Assembly: GCA_020639295.1 (NCBI GenBank)
Contig: JACKGY010000009.1
Coordinates: 182,263-246,262, forward strand
Origin: Planctomycetota bacterium
Lineage (GTDB): Bacteria > Planctomycetota > GCA-002687715 > DRQF01
DNA: 64,000 nt
Direction of reading: 5' to 3'
Under the pieces are notes generated by a model that saw only the letters and a program-made list of their open reading frames with translations, was not told where the DNA came from and made no database searches. The position numbers were made by a program, and so were the translations under genes. Positions 1 to 9,180 of this stretch are shown in pieces. Numbering within the stretch: position 1 is the first letter of the stretch; each line of letters starts with the position of its first letter.

Positions 1-1
1 G

Positions 2-970
2 CGCCTGCGCTACGACGACTTCCTCGATCGCAACGATCGGGACGCCTTTCGCGCCGATCTCGACAACGGGTTGTCGGCACCCTTCTTCGCCGGGCCGGTG
101 AAGCTCGAGCCCTTCGTCGGCATGCGCTACACCCACTACTCGAACGGGGCCCTCGGCTCGGCCTCGATCGATCGCGTCGGCTTCCTCTACGGCCTGCGCG
201 CCACCACCGAACTGGCCCGCAGCTTCGACCTGCAGGGCGGCCTCTTCGACCTGGAGGGCCTCCGGCACATCATCATGCCGGAGATCGAGTACCTGCGGAT
301 CACCGGGGTCTCGGAGGATCTCGTGGACGTGATCCAGTTCGATCGCCTGGATCGGCTGGACGAGTACGAGGTGATCCGCCTCGGACTGCGCAACCGGCTG
401 CAGACCATCTGGCACATCGACGGCGAGGATCGGGTGGTCGATTTCCTCGACCTCGACCTCGAGTGGAGCTTCTTCCCCAAGGCGGAGCGCGACAACCGCG
501 GCGAGGAGCTCGGCAATCTCGACCTCGACCTGATGTTGCGCCTCGATCCCCGCTTCACCTGGCTGGTGGACTTCGAGTACTCCTTCCGCCTGGACACGAT
601 GGAGATCTTCAACACCACGCTCGGCTGGGCGGCGAGCCCGGAGTTCCAGCTCGCGCTCGGCTATCGCCGCTACGTCGACGTCAACGACGTCGGTCTGATC
701 CAGGCGCAGTGGCGGCCGACCGAGCGACTCGGTTTCCGGCTCGACCTGGGCTACGACTTCGAGGACGACGAGTTCCAGGACACGCGCCTGACCCTGGTGC
801 GCTACGGTGTCGATTGGGTCTTCGAGGTCGAACTGGACTGGGACAAGTCCGAGGGCTTCGGCTTCGGGATCTCGATCAGCCCGCGCGCGCTCTTCGATCC
901 GCGGCTCCGGGCCCGGACCCTGCGCGGCGAACCCCGGTTCCTCGACTTCGACGACGGCCTGATCCGCTGA
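2..970 (+). CDS. lptD: LPS-assembly protein LptD, C-terminal part (5' end outside window)
   Basis: The reading frame is open from base 2 to the TGA at 968-970, so the gene begins upstream of the window. The visible 322 residues alternate hydrophobic and polar residues as in an outer-membrane beta-barrel. They carry the LptD-like stretch 'GLRHIIMPEIEY' followed by repeated amphipathic strands ('FTWLVDFEYSFRLDT', 'FQLALGYRRYVDV'). LptD, with the LptE lipoprotein, inserts lipopolysaccharide into the outer leaflet, so this gene implies a diderm envelope. The last residues do not end in the aromatic residue common in barrel proteins. A different large outer-membrane barrel cannot be excluded because the N-terminal OstA domain is not visible. 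Confidence 0.72.
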   Translation, partial: RLRYDDFLDRNDRDAFRADLDNGLSAPFFAGPVKLEPFVGMRYTHYSNGALGSASIDRVGFLYGLRATTELARSFDLQGGLFDLEGLRHIIMPEIEYLRITGVSEDLVDVIQFDRLDRLDEYEVIRLGLRNRLQTIWHIDGEDRVVDFLDLDLEWSFFPKAERDNRGEELGNLDLDLMLRLDPRFTWLVDFEYSFRLDTMEIFNTTLGWAASPEFQLALGYRRYVDVNDVGLIQAQWRPTERLGFRLDLGYDFEDDEFQDTRLTLVRYGVDWVFEVELDWDKSEGFGFGISISPRALFDPRLRARTLRGEPRFLDFDDGLIR

Positions 971-1165
971 GGAGCCTCCTCCGACCGGGCTCGGGCCGCG
1001 TCACCACCCTGTTCCCGGAAGCGAGACCCGGTGGTTTCACGGGCATGGGGTTCCGAGGCCGGGCGTCGCCAATCGCGGCCCGGCGCGCCGCCTGCGCGCG
1101 TGGCGGCGACGCGCGATGCGGGTTAGCCCCTTGAAGCGCTCCCTGGGCGGGTCGAGAATGAGCGC

Positions 1166-1501
1166 ATGACGCCCATTCTCCTCTTCCTCAGCCTGGGAAC
1201 CGGCGAGATGCTGGTGATCCTGGTGGTGGGTCTCCTGCTCTTCGGGCGGCGCCTGCCCGAGGTCGGACGCTCGCTCGGCAAGACCTTCGTCGAGTTCAAG
1301 TCGGGTCTCCAGGACATGCAGGCCGAGCTGCGTGAGGTCGATCGGATCGCGGAGGACCGGGCACGGCGCAAGCCGGAACCGCGACCGGTCGATGCGATCG
1401 CGCGCGGCGAGGCTCTCGATGCCGAGGCACCGAGCACGTCCGGGGATGCGGAGGCCGGGGCGACCGAGAAGGTGGACGGGGAACCCGAGCCCCGGACCTG
1501 A
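1166..1501 (+). CDS. tatA: Twin-arginine translocase subunit TatA/TatE-like
   Basis: This 111-residue protein has the classic TatA layout: a short periplasmic N-terminus, one transmembrane helix (about residues 4-25) with a conserved polar Glu14, the Phe26-Gly27 hinge, and an amphipathic helix beginning at 'RRLPEVGRSLGKTF'. A charged, disordered tail follows. TatA-type subunits oligomerise around TatBC to form the passage for folded proteins. TatB has a similar fold, so a TatB role is possible, but 'FGRRLPEVGRSLGK' reads more like TatA/E. No tatC is in view. The gene stands alone, 195 bases downstream of lptD on the same strand. Confidence 0.88.
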   Translation: MTPILLFLSLGTGEMLVILVVGLLLFGRRLPEVGRSLGKTFVEFKSGLQDMQAELREVDRIAEDRARRKPEPRPVDAIARGEALDAEAPSTSGDAEAGATEKVDGEPEPRT

Positions 1502-1507
1502 GTTCGT

Positions 1508-3055
1508 TCAGCGCGTCAGGCTCTCCCGGGCACCGCGAACGACCACGCGATTGCGACCGGTCTTCTTGGCCTGGTAGAGGCACTCGTCGGCGAGCTTGAG
1601 CAGCGCCGGTCCCTCGTCGGCATGGTCGACGTTGATCACCGAAGCGCCCCCGATGCTGGCGGTGACCCTCAGCTCCTGACCCTCGTAGTTCACCACCATG
1701 CTCTCGACGGCGGTCCGGATGCGTTCGGCCGTGTCCGCGAGGCGACGGTCGTCGGTCTCGTGCAGGATCACGACGAATTCCTCGCCACCATAGCGAGCGG
1801 CGCAATCGACCTGGCGTACCGAGGATTCCAGCGCGGCGGCGACCGCCTTGAGGACCGTGTCTCCGGCGAGGTGGCCATGGGTGTCGTTGAAGCGCTTGAA
1901 GTGGTCGACGTCGAGCACGAGGAGACCGAGCGCGTCGGAACGCTCCCCGGCCATGCGCTGGCGCACGGTCTGCTTGAGCAGGTCGTCGAAGTGCGCTCGG
2001 TTCCGGATGCCGGTCAGCTTGTCGGTACTGGCGCGAAGCGTCAGCTCCTGCTTCTCCCGCTCCAGCTCGGCGGCCCGATGGGCGGTCTGCTGGAGATCGG
2101 CCGCGGTGCCGAGGCTGATGTTGACCATCTGCATCCGGGCCAGTTCGATGATGCGTTCGTGGCTCTCCTTCTCACCCAGGTCGACGTTGAGAAGCTGGGC
2201 GGTCTCGGAGATGCCGTTCTGCAGCCCGATCAGGAAGGAGTCGATCTCGGCGTCGGAGATCTGGTAACGGGCCGCCGCGAGTTCGTGCAGGGCATGCAGG
2301 GCCGGGCCCTTGCGGCTGTCGCAGATCACCGTGGTGGCGTAGGCGGCGAGGTGTAGCACCCAGGCGAGATCCTCGACCGTGGGGTCGGCATCGGCCGGGA
2401 GCTGGGCCGGGTCGGCGGCGTGCAGGATGCTACGCCAGATCTGGGCCGGCATCTCCCACCTCTCCAGCAGGGCGGCGCCGACGGTGACGTGATCGTAGCC
2501 GAGGAAGCGACGCTCGATGTCCGCGGTCGGCTGGCTGCCGGCGCAGAACTCGACGACTTCGCCGTAGGAGTCCGGCGTGCACTCGGCCATGGTCAGCTGA
2601 CCGATGCGGGCGAGGAGGCCGCACATGAAGGCCTCGTCGTAGTTCCGGCTGCGCACGAGCTGCGCCAGCGAACGGCCGGCGACGGCCATGGTCAGGCTCT
2701 GCATCCAGTAGGCCTGGTAGTTGAAACAATTGCCGTTGGTCGCGTCGCGGGGCAAGGTCCCCGCGAGCGAGAAGCTCAGGGCCATGAGCTTCACCGTCTT
2801 CAGGCCGAGCACCATGGTCGCCCGGTCGAGCGTCAGCACCTCCGCGCCCCGGCGGAAGAGCGAGGAATTCGACAGCTTGAGGAGCTTGGCGGAGAGGGCA
2901 GGGTCCCGCGAGATGACCGCGGCGAGATCATCGATCCCGACCCCGTCGTCACCGGTGAGGCGCAGGACCTCCATGGCGACCGAAGGTGGACTGGGCAGAT
3001 TCTCCGCCTTCAGAATGGCTTCCGGGAGTTCGGCAAGCGTGCTGACCTGGCTCAT
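1508..3055 (-). CDS. HDOD-domain and GGDEF-domain signalling protein (probable diguanylate cyclase)
   Basis: This 515-residue protein combines an N-terminal HDOD domain (about residues 15-210, opening 'LPSPPSVAMEVLRLTGDD' and 'ISRDPALSAKLLKLSNSS') with a linker helix region and a C-terminal GGDEF domain. The active-site motif is GGEEF near residues 423-427. An RQVD sequence lies exactly five residues upstream and matches the RxxD inhibitory site that binds c-di-GMP. The protein is therefore expected to make c-di-GMP with product inhibition. HDOD domains are usually non-catalytic regulatory modules. No transmembrane segment is seen, so it is probably cytoplasmic. It ends a few bases from the tatA stop and is convergent with it. 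Confidence 0.9.
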   Translation of the reverse strand: MSQVSTLAELPEAILKAENLPSPPSVAMEVLRLTGDDGVGIDDLAAVISRDPALSAKLLKLSNSSLFRRGAEVLTLDRATMVLGLKTVKLMALSFSLAGTLPRDATNGNCFNYQAYWMQSLTMAVAGRSLAQLVRSRNYDEAFMCGLLARIGQLTMAECTPDSYGEVVEFCAGSQPTADIERRFLGYDHVTVGAALLERWEMPAQIWRSILHAADPAQLPADADPTVEDLAWVLHLAAYATTVICDSRKGPALHALHELAAARYQISDAEIDSFLIGLQNGISETAQLLNVDLGEKESHERIIELARMQMVNISLGTAADLQQTAHRAAELEREKQELTLRASTDKLTGIRNRAHFDDLLKQTVRQRMAGERSDALGLLVLDVDHFKRFNDTHGHLAGDTVLKAVAAALESSVRQVDCAARYGGEEFVVILHETDDRRLADTAERIRTAVESMVVNYEGQELRVTASIGGASVINVDHADEGPALLKLADECLYQAKKTGRNRVVVRGARESLTR

Positions 3056-3393
3056 GATTTCTCTTCAGATCGTCCGACCGCTGAGCTGGACCGCCGGCTG
3101 GATGCGCCGTCGTCCCCTGGCGAAAGCAATGCGAGTCGCTCGATCGCGAGCCACGGTCACACCCATCCGCCACCAGAAGAATCGTCCAGGTGGCCGGGAG
3201 ACTTGAGTAGTTACGTGTATTGAAGGGGCGTCCCCGACACGCTCCCGGGTGCCATCCATAAAGACTTGGTGAACCGCGACTTCGAGCACGCGTTCAGAGG
3301 GTCGGCGAGGCAGGTATCAGCCTCCCTGCTCCACCGGGGGCGCTCAGGGGGCCTAGGGGCATCGCTTAGGTGTTCGCCCCAGCAAGTGCTGGC
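3056..3393. other. Gene-free stretch between gyrB and the HDOD-GGDEF gene
   Basis: About 340 bases lie between the start of the HDOD-GGDEF gene and the stop of gyrB, both on the minus strand. Open frames here are short, arginine-rich and unlike any family. The segment around 3200-3225 is the least GC-rich part and could hold the promoter of the HDOD-GGDEF gene, but I cannot point to a convincing -35/-10 pair. I see no terminator with a T-run after gyrB. Confidence 0.5.
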
Positions 3394-5832
3394 TCAGACG
3401 TCGACCTGTTTGACGTCCAGCGCGTGCTCCTCGATGAACTCCCGCCGGGGGGCGACCTGCTCGCCCATGAGCACGGTGAAGATGCTGTCGGTCTCGCCGA
3501 CGTCCTTCAACGAGACCTTGAGCAGTCGGCGACGCTCCGGATCCATGGTGGTCTCCCAGAGCTGCTCCGGGTTCATCTCGCCGAGCCCCTTGTAGCGCTG
3601 GATCTCGTAGCCCCGGCTTCCGGCCTTCCGCACCGCCTCGGGCAGTTCGCGAAGCTGGAAGAGCGGATGCTCCTCGCCGTGCGCCTCGAAGAGGAAGGGG
3701 GCTTCCTCCGGGTCCTGAACCGCATCGTCGACCAGGTCGAAGTCGGCGACCTGGAAGCCGAGGGCCGCGATCCGGGCCTGGGCTTCCGCCAGCATCCGCG
3801 CCTCGTGGAATTCGTAGACGTCGAGATCGCGCTCCTCGCCGGGAACCACGTTGGCGAGGTCGCCACCCTTCCGCAAGCCGTGGCCGAGTTCGGCCTCGAT
3901 CGCCGCCAACCGATCCTCGAAGGCTGCCTCGCTGAAGTAGAGTTCCACCTCGCCATCCCGACGGATGGCGAAGCCGGGCAGGGCGCCGTCTTCCCGGCCG
4001 AAACCGAAGTACTCCCTGAGCCCGAAGCCACGCCGGCGCAGGCGCATCTCGTGGCCGGTGATCTGCTGGATCGACTCGACCAGGGTCGTCAGCTCCGTGC
4101 CCTGGACCTGGACTTCGGTTCCCCGGCGACGCAACCAGGAGGCGGCGGCTCCCTCCTCGGTCAGGCGCTGGTTCATCTCGTCGTCGCTGAGGACGTAGTA
4201 CTCGCTCTGCTTGCCCTTCACCTTGAAGAGCGGCGGCTGGGCGATGTAGACGTGGCCGCCGAGCACGAGCTCGGGCATCTGACGGTAGAAGAAGGTGAGC
4301 AGCAGCGTGCGGATGTGACTGCCGTCGACGTCCGCGTCGGTCATGATGATGATGTTGTTGTAGCGGAGCTTCGAGATGTCGAAGTCGTCGCTGCCGATGC
4401 CCGTGCCGAGCGCGGTGATGATGGTCCGGATCTCGGAGTGCCCGAGCATCTTGTCGATGCGGGCCTTCTCGACGTTCAGGATCTTGCCCTTGAGGGGCAG
4501 GATCGCCTGGTAGCGGCGATCGCGTCCCTGCTTGGCGGAACCACCGGCCGAATCACCCTCGACCAGGAAGAGCTCCGAGGTCTCCCGATCGCGCGAGCTG
4601 CAATCGGAGAGCTTGCCCGGCAGGCCGGTACCGCCGAGCGCGCCCTTGCGCCGGACCAACTCGCGGGCGCGGCGCGCGGCCTCGCGGGCGGCGTAGGCGT
4701 CGACCGCCTTGCGGATGATCGCCTTGGCGGTGGCCGGATTCTCTTCCAGGTAGAGCGCGAGCTGCTCGCCCACGAGGGTCTCGGTGATGCCCTGGACGTC
4801 GCGGTTGGCCAGCTTGATCTTGGTCTGCGATTCGAACTTCGGGTCGGGGAGACGAACCGAGATCACCGCGGCCAGGCCCTCACGGAAGTCCTCGCCGGTG
4901 AGCGCCTTGCCGTCCTTGAGGAGTCCGGTCTGCTTGCCGTAGTTGTTCAGGCAGCGGGTGAGGGCGGTCTTGAAGCCGGAGAGATGCGTCCCGCCTTCGC
5001 GGGTGTTGATCGTGTTGGCGAAGGTGTAGACGACGTCGGCGTAGGAGTCCGAGTACTGCAGCGCGACCTCGACGTCGATCAGGTCCTTCTCGGCATGGAA
5101 GTAGACCACGTCCTCGTGGATGACGTTCTTGCTGGCGTTGATCGCGCGGATGAACTCGATGATGCCGTTCGCGAACTGGAAGACGTCCTCGCGATCCTCG
5201 TGCTCGTCGATGAAGACGATCTTGACGTTGCGATTGAGATAGGCGAGCTCGCGCAGGCGGGTACGCAGATTGGTGGCGTCGTACTTGGTCACCGAGAAGA
5301 TCTCGGAGTCCGGTTTGAAGTGGACCTTGGTACCGGTGCCGACGGCGTTGCCGCGGACCTCGAGCTGATGGGCGGTGACGCCGCGCTCGAAGCGGATGTA
5401 GTGGAGCTTGCCGCCCTGCTTGACCTCGACCTCGAGGTAGGCGGAGAGGAAGTTCACGGCCGAGACGCCGACGCCATGGAGACCACCGGAGACCTTGTAG
5501 TTGTCACCGCTGAACTTGCCGCCGGCGTGGAGCTTGGTCATGACGACCTCGACCGCCGGCTTCTTCTCCTGGGCGTGGATGCCGACCGGGATGCCGCGAC
5601 CGTTGTCGGTCACCGAGACGCTCTCGTCTTCGTGGAGGACGACACGAATCTCGTCGGCGTGGCCGTTCTGGGCCTCGTCGATGGCATTGTCGACGACCTC
5701 GTAGACGAGGTGATGGAGGCCGTACTCGTAGGTGTCGCCGATGTACATGTCGGGACGCTTGCGCACGGCCTCGATGCCCTCGAGGACCTTGATCGTCGAG
5801 GCGTCGTAGTTGCTCTTCTTCTCTTCGGCCAT
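3394..5832 (-). CDS. gyrB: DNA gyrase subunit B
   Basis: This 812-residue ATPase subunit of gyrase has the GHKL ATP-binding domain ('EVVDNAIDEAQNGHA', 'DNGRGIPVG', 'GGLHGVGVSAVN'), the transducer domain, and the TOPRIM domain with 'EGDSAGGSAKQGRDRR' and 'DADVDGSHIRTLLL'. The C-terminal part is expanded between TOPRIM and the conserved 'RYKGLGEMNPEQLWETTMD', as in other long-form GyrB proteins. It powers negative supercoiling together with GyrA, encoded at 46826-49318. The start follows an AGGAAG Shine-Dalgarno. It lies directly downstream of the dciA-like gene in the dnaN-dciA-gyrB run. Confidence 0.98.
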   Translation of the reverse strand: MAEEKKSNYDASTIKVLEGIEAVRKRPDMYIGDTYEYGLHHLVYEVVDNAIDEAQNGHADEIRVVLHEDESVSVTDNGRGIPVGIHAQEKKPAVEVVMTKLHAGGKFSGDNYKVSGGLHGVGVSAVNFLSAYLEVEVKQGGKLHYIRFERGVTAHQLEVRGNAVGTGTKVHFKPDSEIFSVTKYDATNLRTRLRELAYLNRNVKIVFIDEHEDREDVFQFANGIIEFIRAINASKNVIHEDVVYFHAEKDLIDVEVALQYSDSYADVVYTFANTINTREGGTHLSGFKTALTRCLNNYGKQTGLLKDGKALTGEDFREGLAAVISVRLPDPKFESQTKIKLANRDVQGITETLVGEQLALYLEENPATAKAIIRKAVDAYAAREAARRARELVRRKGALGGTGLPGKLSDCSSRDRETSELFLVEGDSAGGSAKQGRDRRYQAILPLKGKILNVEKARIDKMLGHSEIRTIITALGTGIGSDDFDISKLRYNNIIIMTDADVDGSHIRTLLLTFFYRQMPELVLGGHVYIAQPPLFKVKGKQSEYYVLSDDEMNQRLTEEGAAASWLRRRGTEVQVQGTELTTLVESIQQITGHEMRLRRRGFGLREYFGFGREDGALPGFAIRRDGEVELYFSEAAFEDRLAAIEAELGHGLRKGGDLANVVPGEERDLDVYEFHEARMLAEAQARIAALGFQVADFDLVDDAVQDPEEAPFLFEAHGEEHPLFQLRELPEAVRKAGSRGYEIQRYKGLGEMNPEQLWETTMDPERRRLLKVSLKDVGETDSIFTVLMGEQVAPRREFIEEHALDVKQVDV

Positions 5833-5844
5833 CGTCCGTTCTTC

Positions 5845-6162
5845 CTACCAGGCACCGAGCCGGAACTTGATCTCGTCGAGGGGCGGATCTCCGCCCAGCT
5901 CCGCGCGCAGGCTCGACAGGAGCTCACGCCGACGGAATTGCGCCAGCTCGGCGCAGAGAGGTGGCGATCGGACCTCGATCACCACCGCCTTGGCGGCATA
6001 GGCACTGACCCGCGTGCCCTCCAAGCGGCCACGGGTCTGCAGGCGGGCCCAGGCGGCCTGGAGGCGCTGCATGGGCCGGACGGATTCGCGCTCCTTGGCA
6101 CCGAGGATCCGGGCGAGGACCTCGCCGATCGGCACCGCGCTTTCCCGCCGTTCCTCGTTCAT
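5845..6162 (-). CDS. DUF721 / DciA-like protein
   Basis: This small basic protein of about 105 residues has the DUF721 pattern: an N-terminal 'IGEVLARILGAKERESV', a central 'AWARLQT', and a C-terminal 'VRSPPLCAELAQFRRRELL'. DUF721 proteins include DciA, the ancestral loader of the replicative helicase DnaB in bacteria without DnaC or DnaI, so a helicase-loading role is likely. I chose the ATG at 6162 because a GAAGG Shine-Dalgarno precedes it. A TTG at 6174, which overlaps the dnaN stop, would add four residues. It sits between dnaN and gyrB, where recF plus DUF721 often lie; recF is absent. Confidence 0.75.
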   Translation of the reverse strand: MNEERRESAVPIGEVLARILGAKERESVRPMQRLQAAWARLQTRGRLEGTRVSAYAAKAVVIEVRSPPLCAELAQFRRRELLSSLRAELGGDPPLDEIKFRLGAW

Positions 6163-6170
6163 CTGCGCCT

Positions 6171-7280
6171 TCAACCGTTGCGCATCGTGACCGGCATCAC
6201 GACGTAGACGAAGCTGCCATCGCCCGTGATCTTCGCCGGCATGTTGCTGCGGGAAAGTCCGATCTGGACGCGCTCGCCGGCGACGACCTTCAGACCCTCG
6301 ACGATGAAGTCGGGATTGAAGGCGATGACGAATTCCTCGCCCTGGTGGTCGGGTGCATCGAGGTCGATCCGGGCCTCGCCGGCGTCGAGGGCCTGGGCCG
6401 AAAGCGTCGCCCTGCCGTCGACCAGCTTCATCCGCACCGAGCGAGTCTCCTGATTGGTCAGCAGGGCCGCCTGGCGGAAGGCGCGGATGAGTTCCTCGCG
6501 ATCGAAGCCGACCGTGAAGGCGCAGGTCTCCGGGATCACGGCCTTGTAGTTGGGGAAGCTGCCGTCGACCAGGCGCGAGGAGATCTCGGCGCGGGTGGTC
6601 TTGAGCATGATCTCCTTGTCGTCGAGGGCGATGCGAACGAGGTCGTCTTCCTCGCCGAGCACCTTCTCGAAGACCTGCAGCGCCCGGGCCGGCACGATGT
6701 GGCCGGCCTCGACCCCGTCACTGTTGTCGATCTCCTCCACCATCATCGCGAGACGCTTGCCGTCGGTCGCGATCATGCGGGCCTCGTTGCCCTCGATGTG
6801 CAGCTTGGCCCCGTTGAAGGCGAAGCGCGATTTCTCCTTGGCGACCGCGAAGCTGGTCTTCCGGATCAGGCTGACCAGCTTGTCCCGGTTGAGCCCGAAG
6901 GCCGCGGCGTCGGGGAACTCGGGAATGCGCGGGAATTCCTCGGGGTGCTCCGAAAGGAGCTGGAAGGAACTCGATCCCGACACGAGGTGGATCTTGCCGC
7001 CACTGTCCGAATCCAGCTCGACCTCGTCACTCGAACACTCGCGGAGGATGGCGGTGAGGCGCGCGGCCGGCACGACGGCCTCGCCGGGTTCGACCACGGC
7101 AAGCACCGGGAGCCGGTAGCGGATGGCGATCTCGAGATCGGTCGCCGAGGCCTCGGCCCGGTCCTGATGGACGACCAGGTGGACGCAGCCGAGAATCGGT
7201 CGGATCGCGCGGCTGGAGACGACGGAGCCGGCCACCTGGAAGGCTTCCAGCAGGGCTTGGCGAGAGGCTCGGAACTTCAT
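6171..7280 (-). CDS. dnaN: DNA polymerase III sliding clamp (beta subunit)
   Basis: This 369-residue protein has the three repeated clamp domains. It opens 'MKFRASRQALLEAFQVAG' and carries typical beta-clamp stretches such as 'RPILGCVHLVV', 'MIATDGKRLAMM' and a C-terminal 'YVVMPVTMR', which corresponds to the family's 'MPMR' end. The homodimeric ring tethers polymerase III and many repair proteins to DNA. A good sigma-70-type promoter lies about 120 bases upstream (7401-7429). The stop overlaps an alternative TTG start of the downstream DUF721 gene, so dnaN, dciA and gyrB probably form one transcript. Confidence 0.97.
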   Translation of the reverse strand: MKFRASRQALLEAFQVAGSVVSSRAIRPILGCVHLVVHQDRAEASATDLEIAIRYRLPVLAVVEPGEAVVPAARLTAILRECSSDEVELDSDSGGKIHLVSGSSSFQLLSEHPEEFPRIPEFPDAAAFGLNRDKLVSLIRKTSFAVAKEKSRFAFNGAKLHIEGNEARMIATDGKRLAMMVEEIDNSDGVEAGHIVPARALQVFEKVLGEEDDLVRIALDDKEIMLKTTRAEISSRLVDGSFPNYKAVIPETCAFTVGFDREELIRAFRQAALLTNQETRSVRMKLVDGRATLSAQALDAGEARIDLDAPDHQGEEFVIAFNPDFIVEGLKVVAGERVQIGLSRSNMPAKITGDGSFVYVVMPVTMRNG

Positions 7281-7779
7281 GCTCTTGGTCCTTCCGTGGG
7301 CTGTCGGAGACGGGCTTCGACGGGCTCCGGAGTCCGCCGATCCGACATCCTGGGAACCGGGGGGTTCCGGGCCGATTCGGACTCTGGAAATGCTGCGGCG
7401 ATTATACGCATGCGGGGGCCCGATCAGAAGGGGCGGAAGCCCTCTTTGAGTCTCGCTAAGCCAAAAGGAGGACGCTGCTTAGGCTCCATGCCCGAGGCTG
7501 GGTGTCGACCGCGACGCGTGGTCGCGGCGAAGCCCCGTCGAAGGCCCGGCGCGGCCGATCCGCTCGCGTCTCCCCGGGGGACTTGTCCACCACTTGTCCC
7601 GCCTCCCGCGTCGGTCGGCCGCCGGGGTCGGACGCGCCCTGGTCGGGCCGTCGGATCGAGACCGCAAGGCGACACGGGAGAAGGCTTTCGGAGCGTGTTC
7701 GGGGCCGGCACGAAGGCTCGGGCCGGGTCGCGCCGGCAAGGCCGCGGCCGCGATTTCCCGGCCTTTCCCACCGTCGCGT
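7281..7779. other. Gap between dnaA and dnaN, possible origin neighbourhood
   Basis: About 500 bases lie between the dnaA stop and the dnaN start. The only recognisable element is the dnaN promoter at 7401-7429. The origin of replication sits in this gap in many bacteria. Here I find only one weak DnaA-box-like 9-mer (TTGTCCACC near 7583, two mismatches to TTATCCACA) with a related half-copy beside it. No AT-rich unwinding stretch is visible. An origin is therefore not supported by sequence alone. Open frames crossing the gap are shadows. Confidence 0.45.
7401..7429 (-). promoter_or_regulatory. Candidate promoter for dnaN-dciA-gyrB
   Basis: On the minus strand a perfect -10 hexamer TATAAT (7401-7406) is preceded, after 17 bases, by TTCTGA (7424-7429), which matches three of six positions of the -35 consensus. 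It is one of the few AT-rich spots in the gap and points toward dnaN, whose start codon lies about 120 bases downstream. Confidence 0.6.
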
Positions 7780-9180
7780 TCAGGCCTGGGCGTCGAGGTG
7801 CCGGCAGAACTCGGCGACGGCGTCGCGCACCTCGGGGTCGTTCTTCAGCGACTTGCCGATCTTGTCGGTGGCGTGGAGAACGGTCGAGTGATCGCGCCCA
7901 CCGAAGTAGCCGCCGATCTCCGCCAGGGAATGGCTGGTGTACTTGCGGGCCAGATACATGCAGATCTGGCGCGGCAGGGTGATGGACTGGAAGCGTTTCT
8001 TCGACTGCAGATCGGAAAGGCGCACGCCGTAGTGGTCGGTCACCTGACTGACGATCTCGTCGATCGTCACCCGGCGCCGACTCGATCCGAGCAGGTCGCC
8101 GAGGGCCTCGTTCGCGGTCGCGACGTCGAGAGGGCGCTGCATCAGCCGCGCGAAGCCGATGAACCGGGTCACCGCGCCCTCGAGTTCACGGATGCTCCCC
8201 TTCAAGGAGCTGGCCAGGAACTCGCCGACCTCGTCATCGAGCTCGGTCTTCATGCGCCGGCACTTCTTGCGGATGATCGCCAGGCGGGTCTCGAAGGTCG
8301 GCGGTTCGATCGCGCAGACCATGCCCCAGCGGAATCGGGAGACCAGGCGATCCTCGAGGGTCGGAATGTCGCGCGGCGGACTGTCCGAACTCAGGATGAT
8401 CTGCTTGTGGTCGTTGTAGAGCCGGTTGAAGGTGTGGAAGAACTCCTCCTGGGTGTGATCCTTGTTGGCCAGGAAGTGGATGTCGTCGATGACCAGGACG
8501 TCGAGCTCGCGGTAGCGCTCGCGGAAGTCCTCGATGCGGTTCTTCTCCAGGGCGGCGATGAACTCGTTGACGAACTGCTCGCAGGGCACGTACTCCATGC
8601 GGAGATCCGGGTCCCGCGCCAGCAGCTCGTGGCAGACGCCCTGAAGGAGGTGGGTCTTGCCCAGCCCGAGCCCACCGTGGATGAAGAGCGGATTGTAGAC
8701 CCGGCCCGGATCCTCGATCACCGCCAGGGCCGCGGCATGGCTCATCCGGTTGCTGGGCCCGACCACGAAGTTGTCGAAGGTGTAGTCCTGGTTGAGCTGC
8801 GTGTTGATGTCCCGGGGCGAGTTCTTGCTCTTCCGGCGAGGCACGATCTCGCGGATGACCTCCTGCTGACCACCCTCGTCGGCCCGGCCGAGGAGCTCGA
8901 GACTCTCGTCGACCTTGAGGCTCTCGTCGATGTGGAACTCGAGCGCCGGGCAGGCGGAACCGATGGCCTCCTCGACCGCCTCGCGGATGATCTCGCCATA
9001 CTGCTTCTTCAGCCAGGCGGAGTAGAAGCTGTTCGGCACGTCGATGACGAGGCGCTCGGGGTCGAACTCCGAGCAGTTCGTGTGCGAGAACCAGGTCTCG
9101 AATTGCTTCTCGCTGATGCGCGAGCGGATCGCGTCCAGGACCTTCTTCCAGCCGATGCTCAGCTCACGCGACGTTTCCAT
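7780..9180 (-). CDS. dnaA: Chromosomal replication initiator DnaA
   Basis: This 466-residue AAA+ initiator has domain I ('WKKVLDAIRSRISEKQFETW'), the Walker A motif 'GGLGLGKT' (about residues 169-176), Walker B 'LVIDDIHFL', sensor and arginine-finger regions, and the domain IV signature 'GGRDHSTVLHA' that reads the DnaA box. It binds the origin and opens the duplex. I start at the ATG at 9180 because the frame upstream (to 9318) has no DnaA similarity. A strong promoter lies at 9369-9397. The gene order dnaA-dnaN-dciA-gyrB on one strand marks an origin-proximal region. Confidence 0.97.
   Translation of the reverse strand: METSRELSIGWKKVLDAIRSRISEKQFETWFSHTNCSEFDPERLVIDVPNSFYSAWLKKQYGEIIREAVEEAIGSACPALEFHIDESLKVDESLELLGRADEGGQQEVIREIVPRRKSKNSPRDINTQLNQDYTFDNFVVGPSNRMSHAAALAVIEDPGRVYNPLFIHGGLGLGKTHLLQGVCHELLARDPDLRMEYVPCEQFVNEFIAALEKNRIEDFRERYRELDVLVIDDIHFLANKDHTQEEFFHTFNRLYNDHKQIILSSDSPPRDIPTLEDRLVSRFRWGMVCAIEPPTFETRLAIIRKKCRRMKTELDDEVGEFLASSLKGSIRELEGAVTRFIGFARLMQRPLDVATANEALGDLLGSSRRRVTIDEIVSQVTDHYGVRLSDLQSKKRFQSITLPRQICMYLARKYTSHSLAEIGGYFGGRDHSTVLHATDKIGKSLKNDPEVRDAVAEFCRHLDAQA

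Noticed and set aside
3370..6207. A 945-codon open frame on the plus strand antisense to gyrB and the DUF721 gene
   Set aside because: It is the mirror of real genes in a GC-rich genome: rich in Leu, Val, Asp and Glu repeats and without any domain. Codon bias alone keeps it open.
7281..7779. Replication origin between dnaA and dnaN
   Set aside because: There is no AT-rich unwinding stretch and only one poor DnaA-box match, so I do not annotate an origin.
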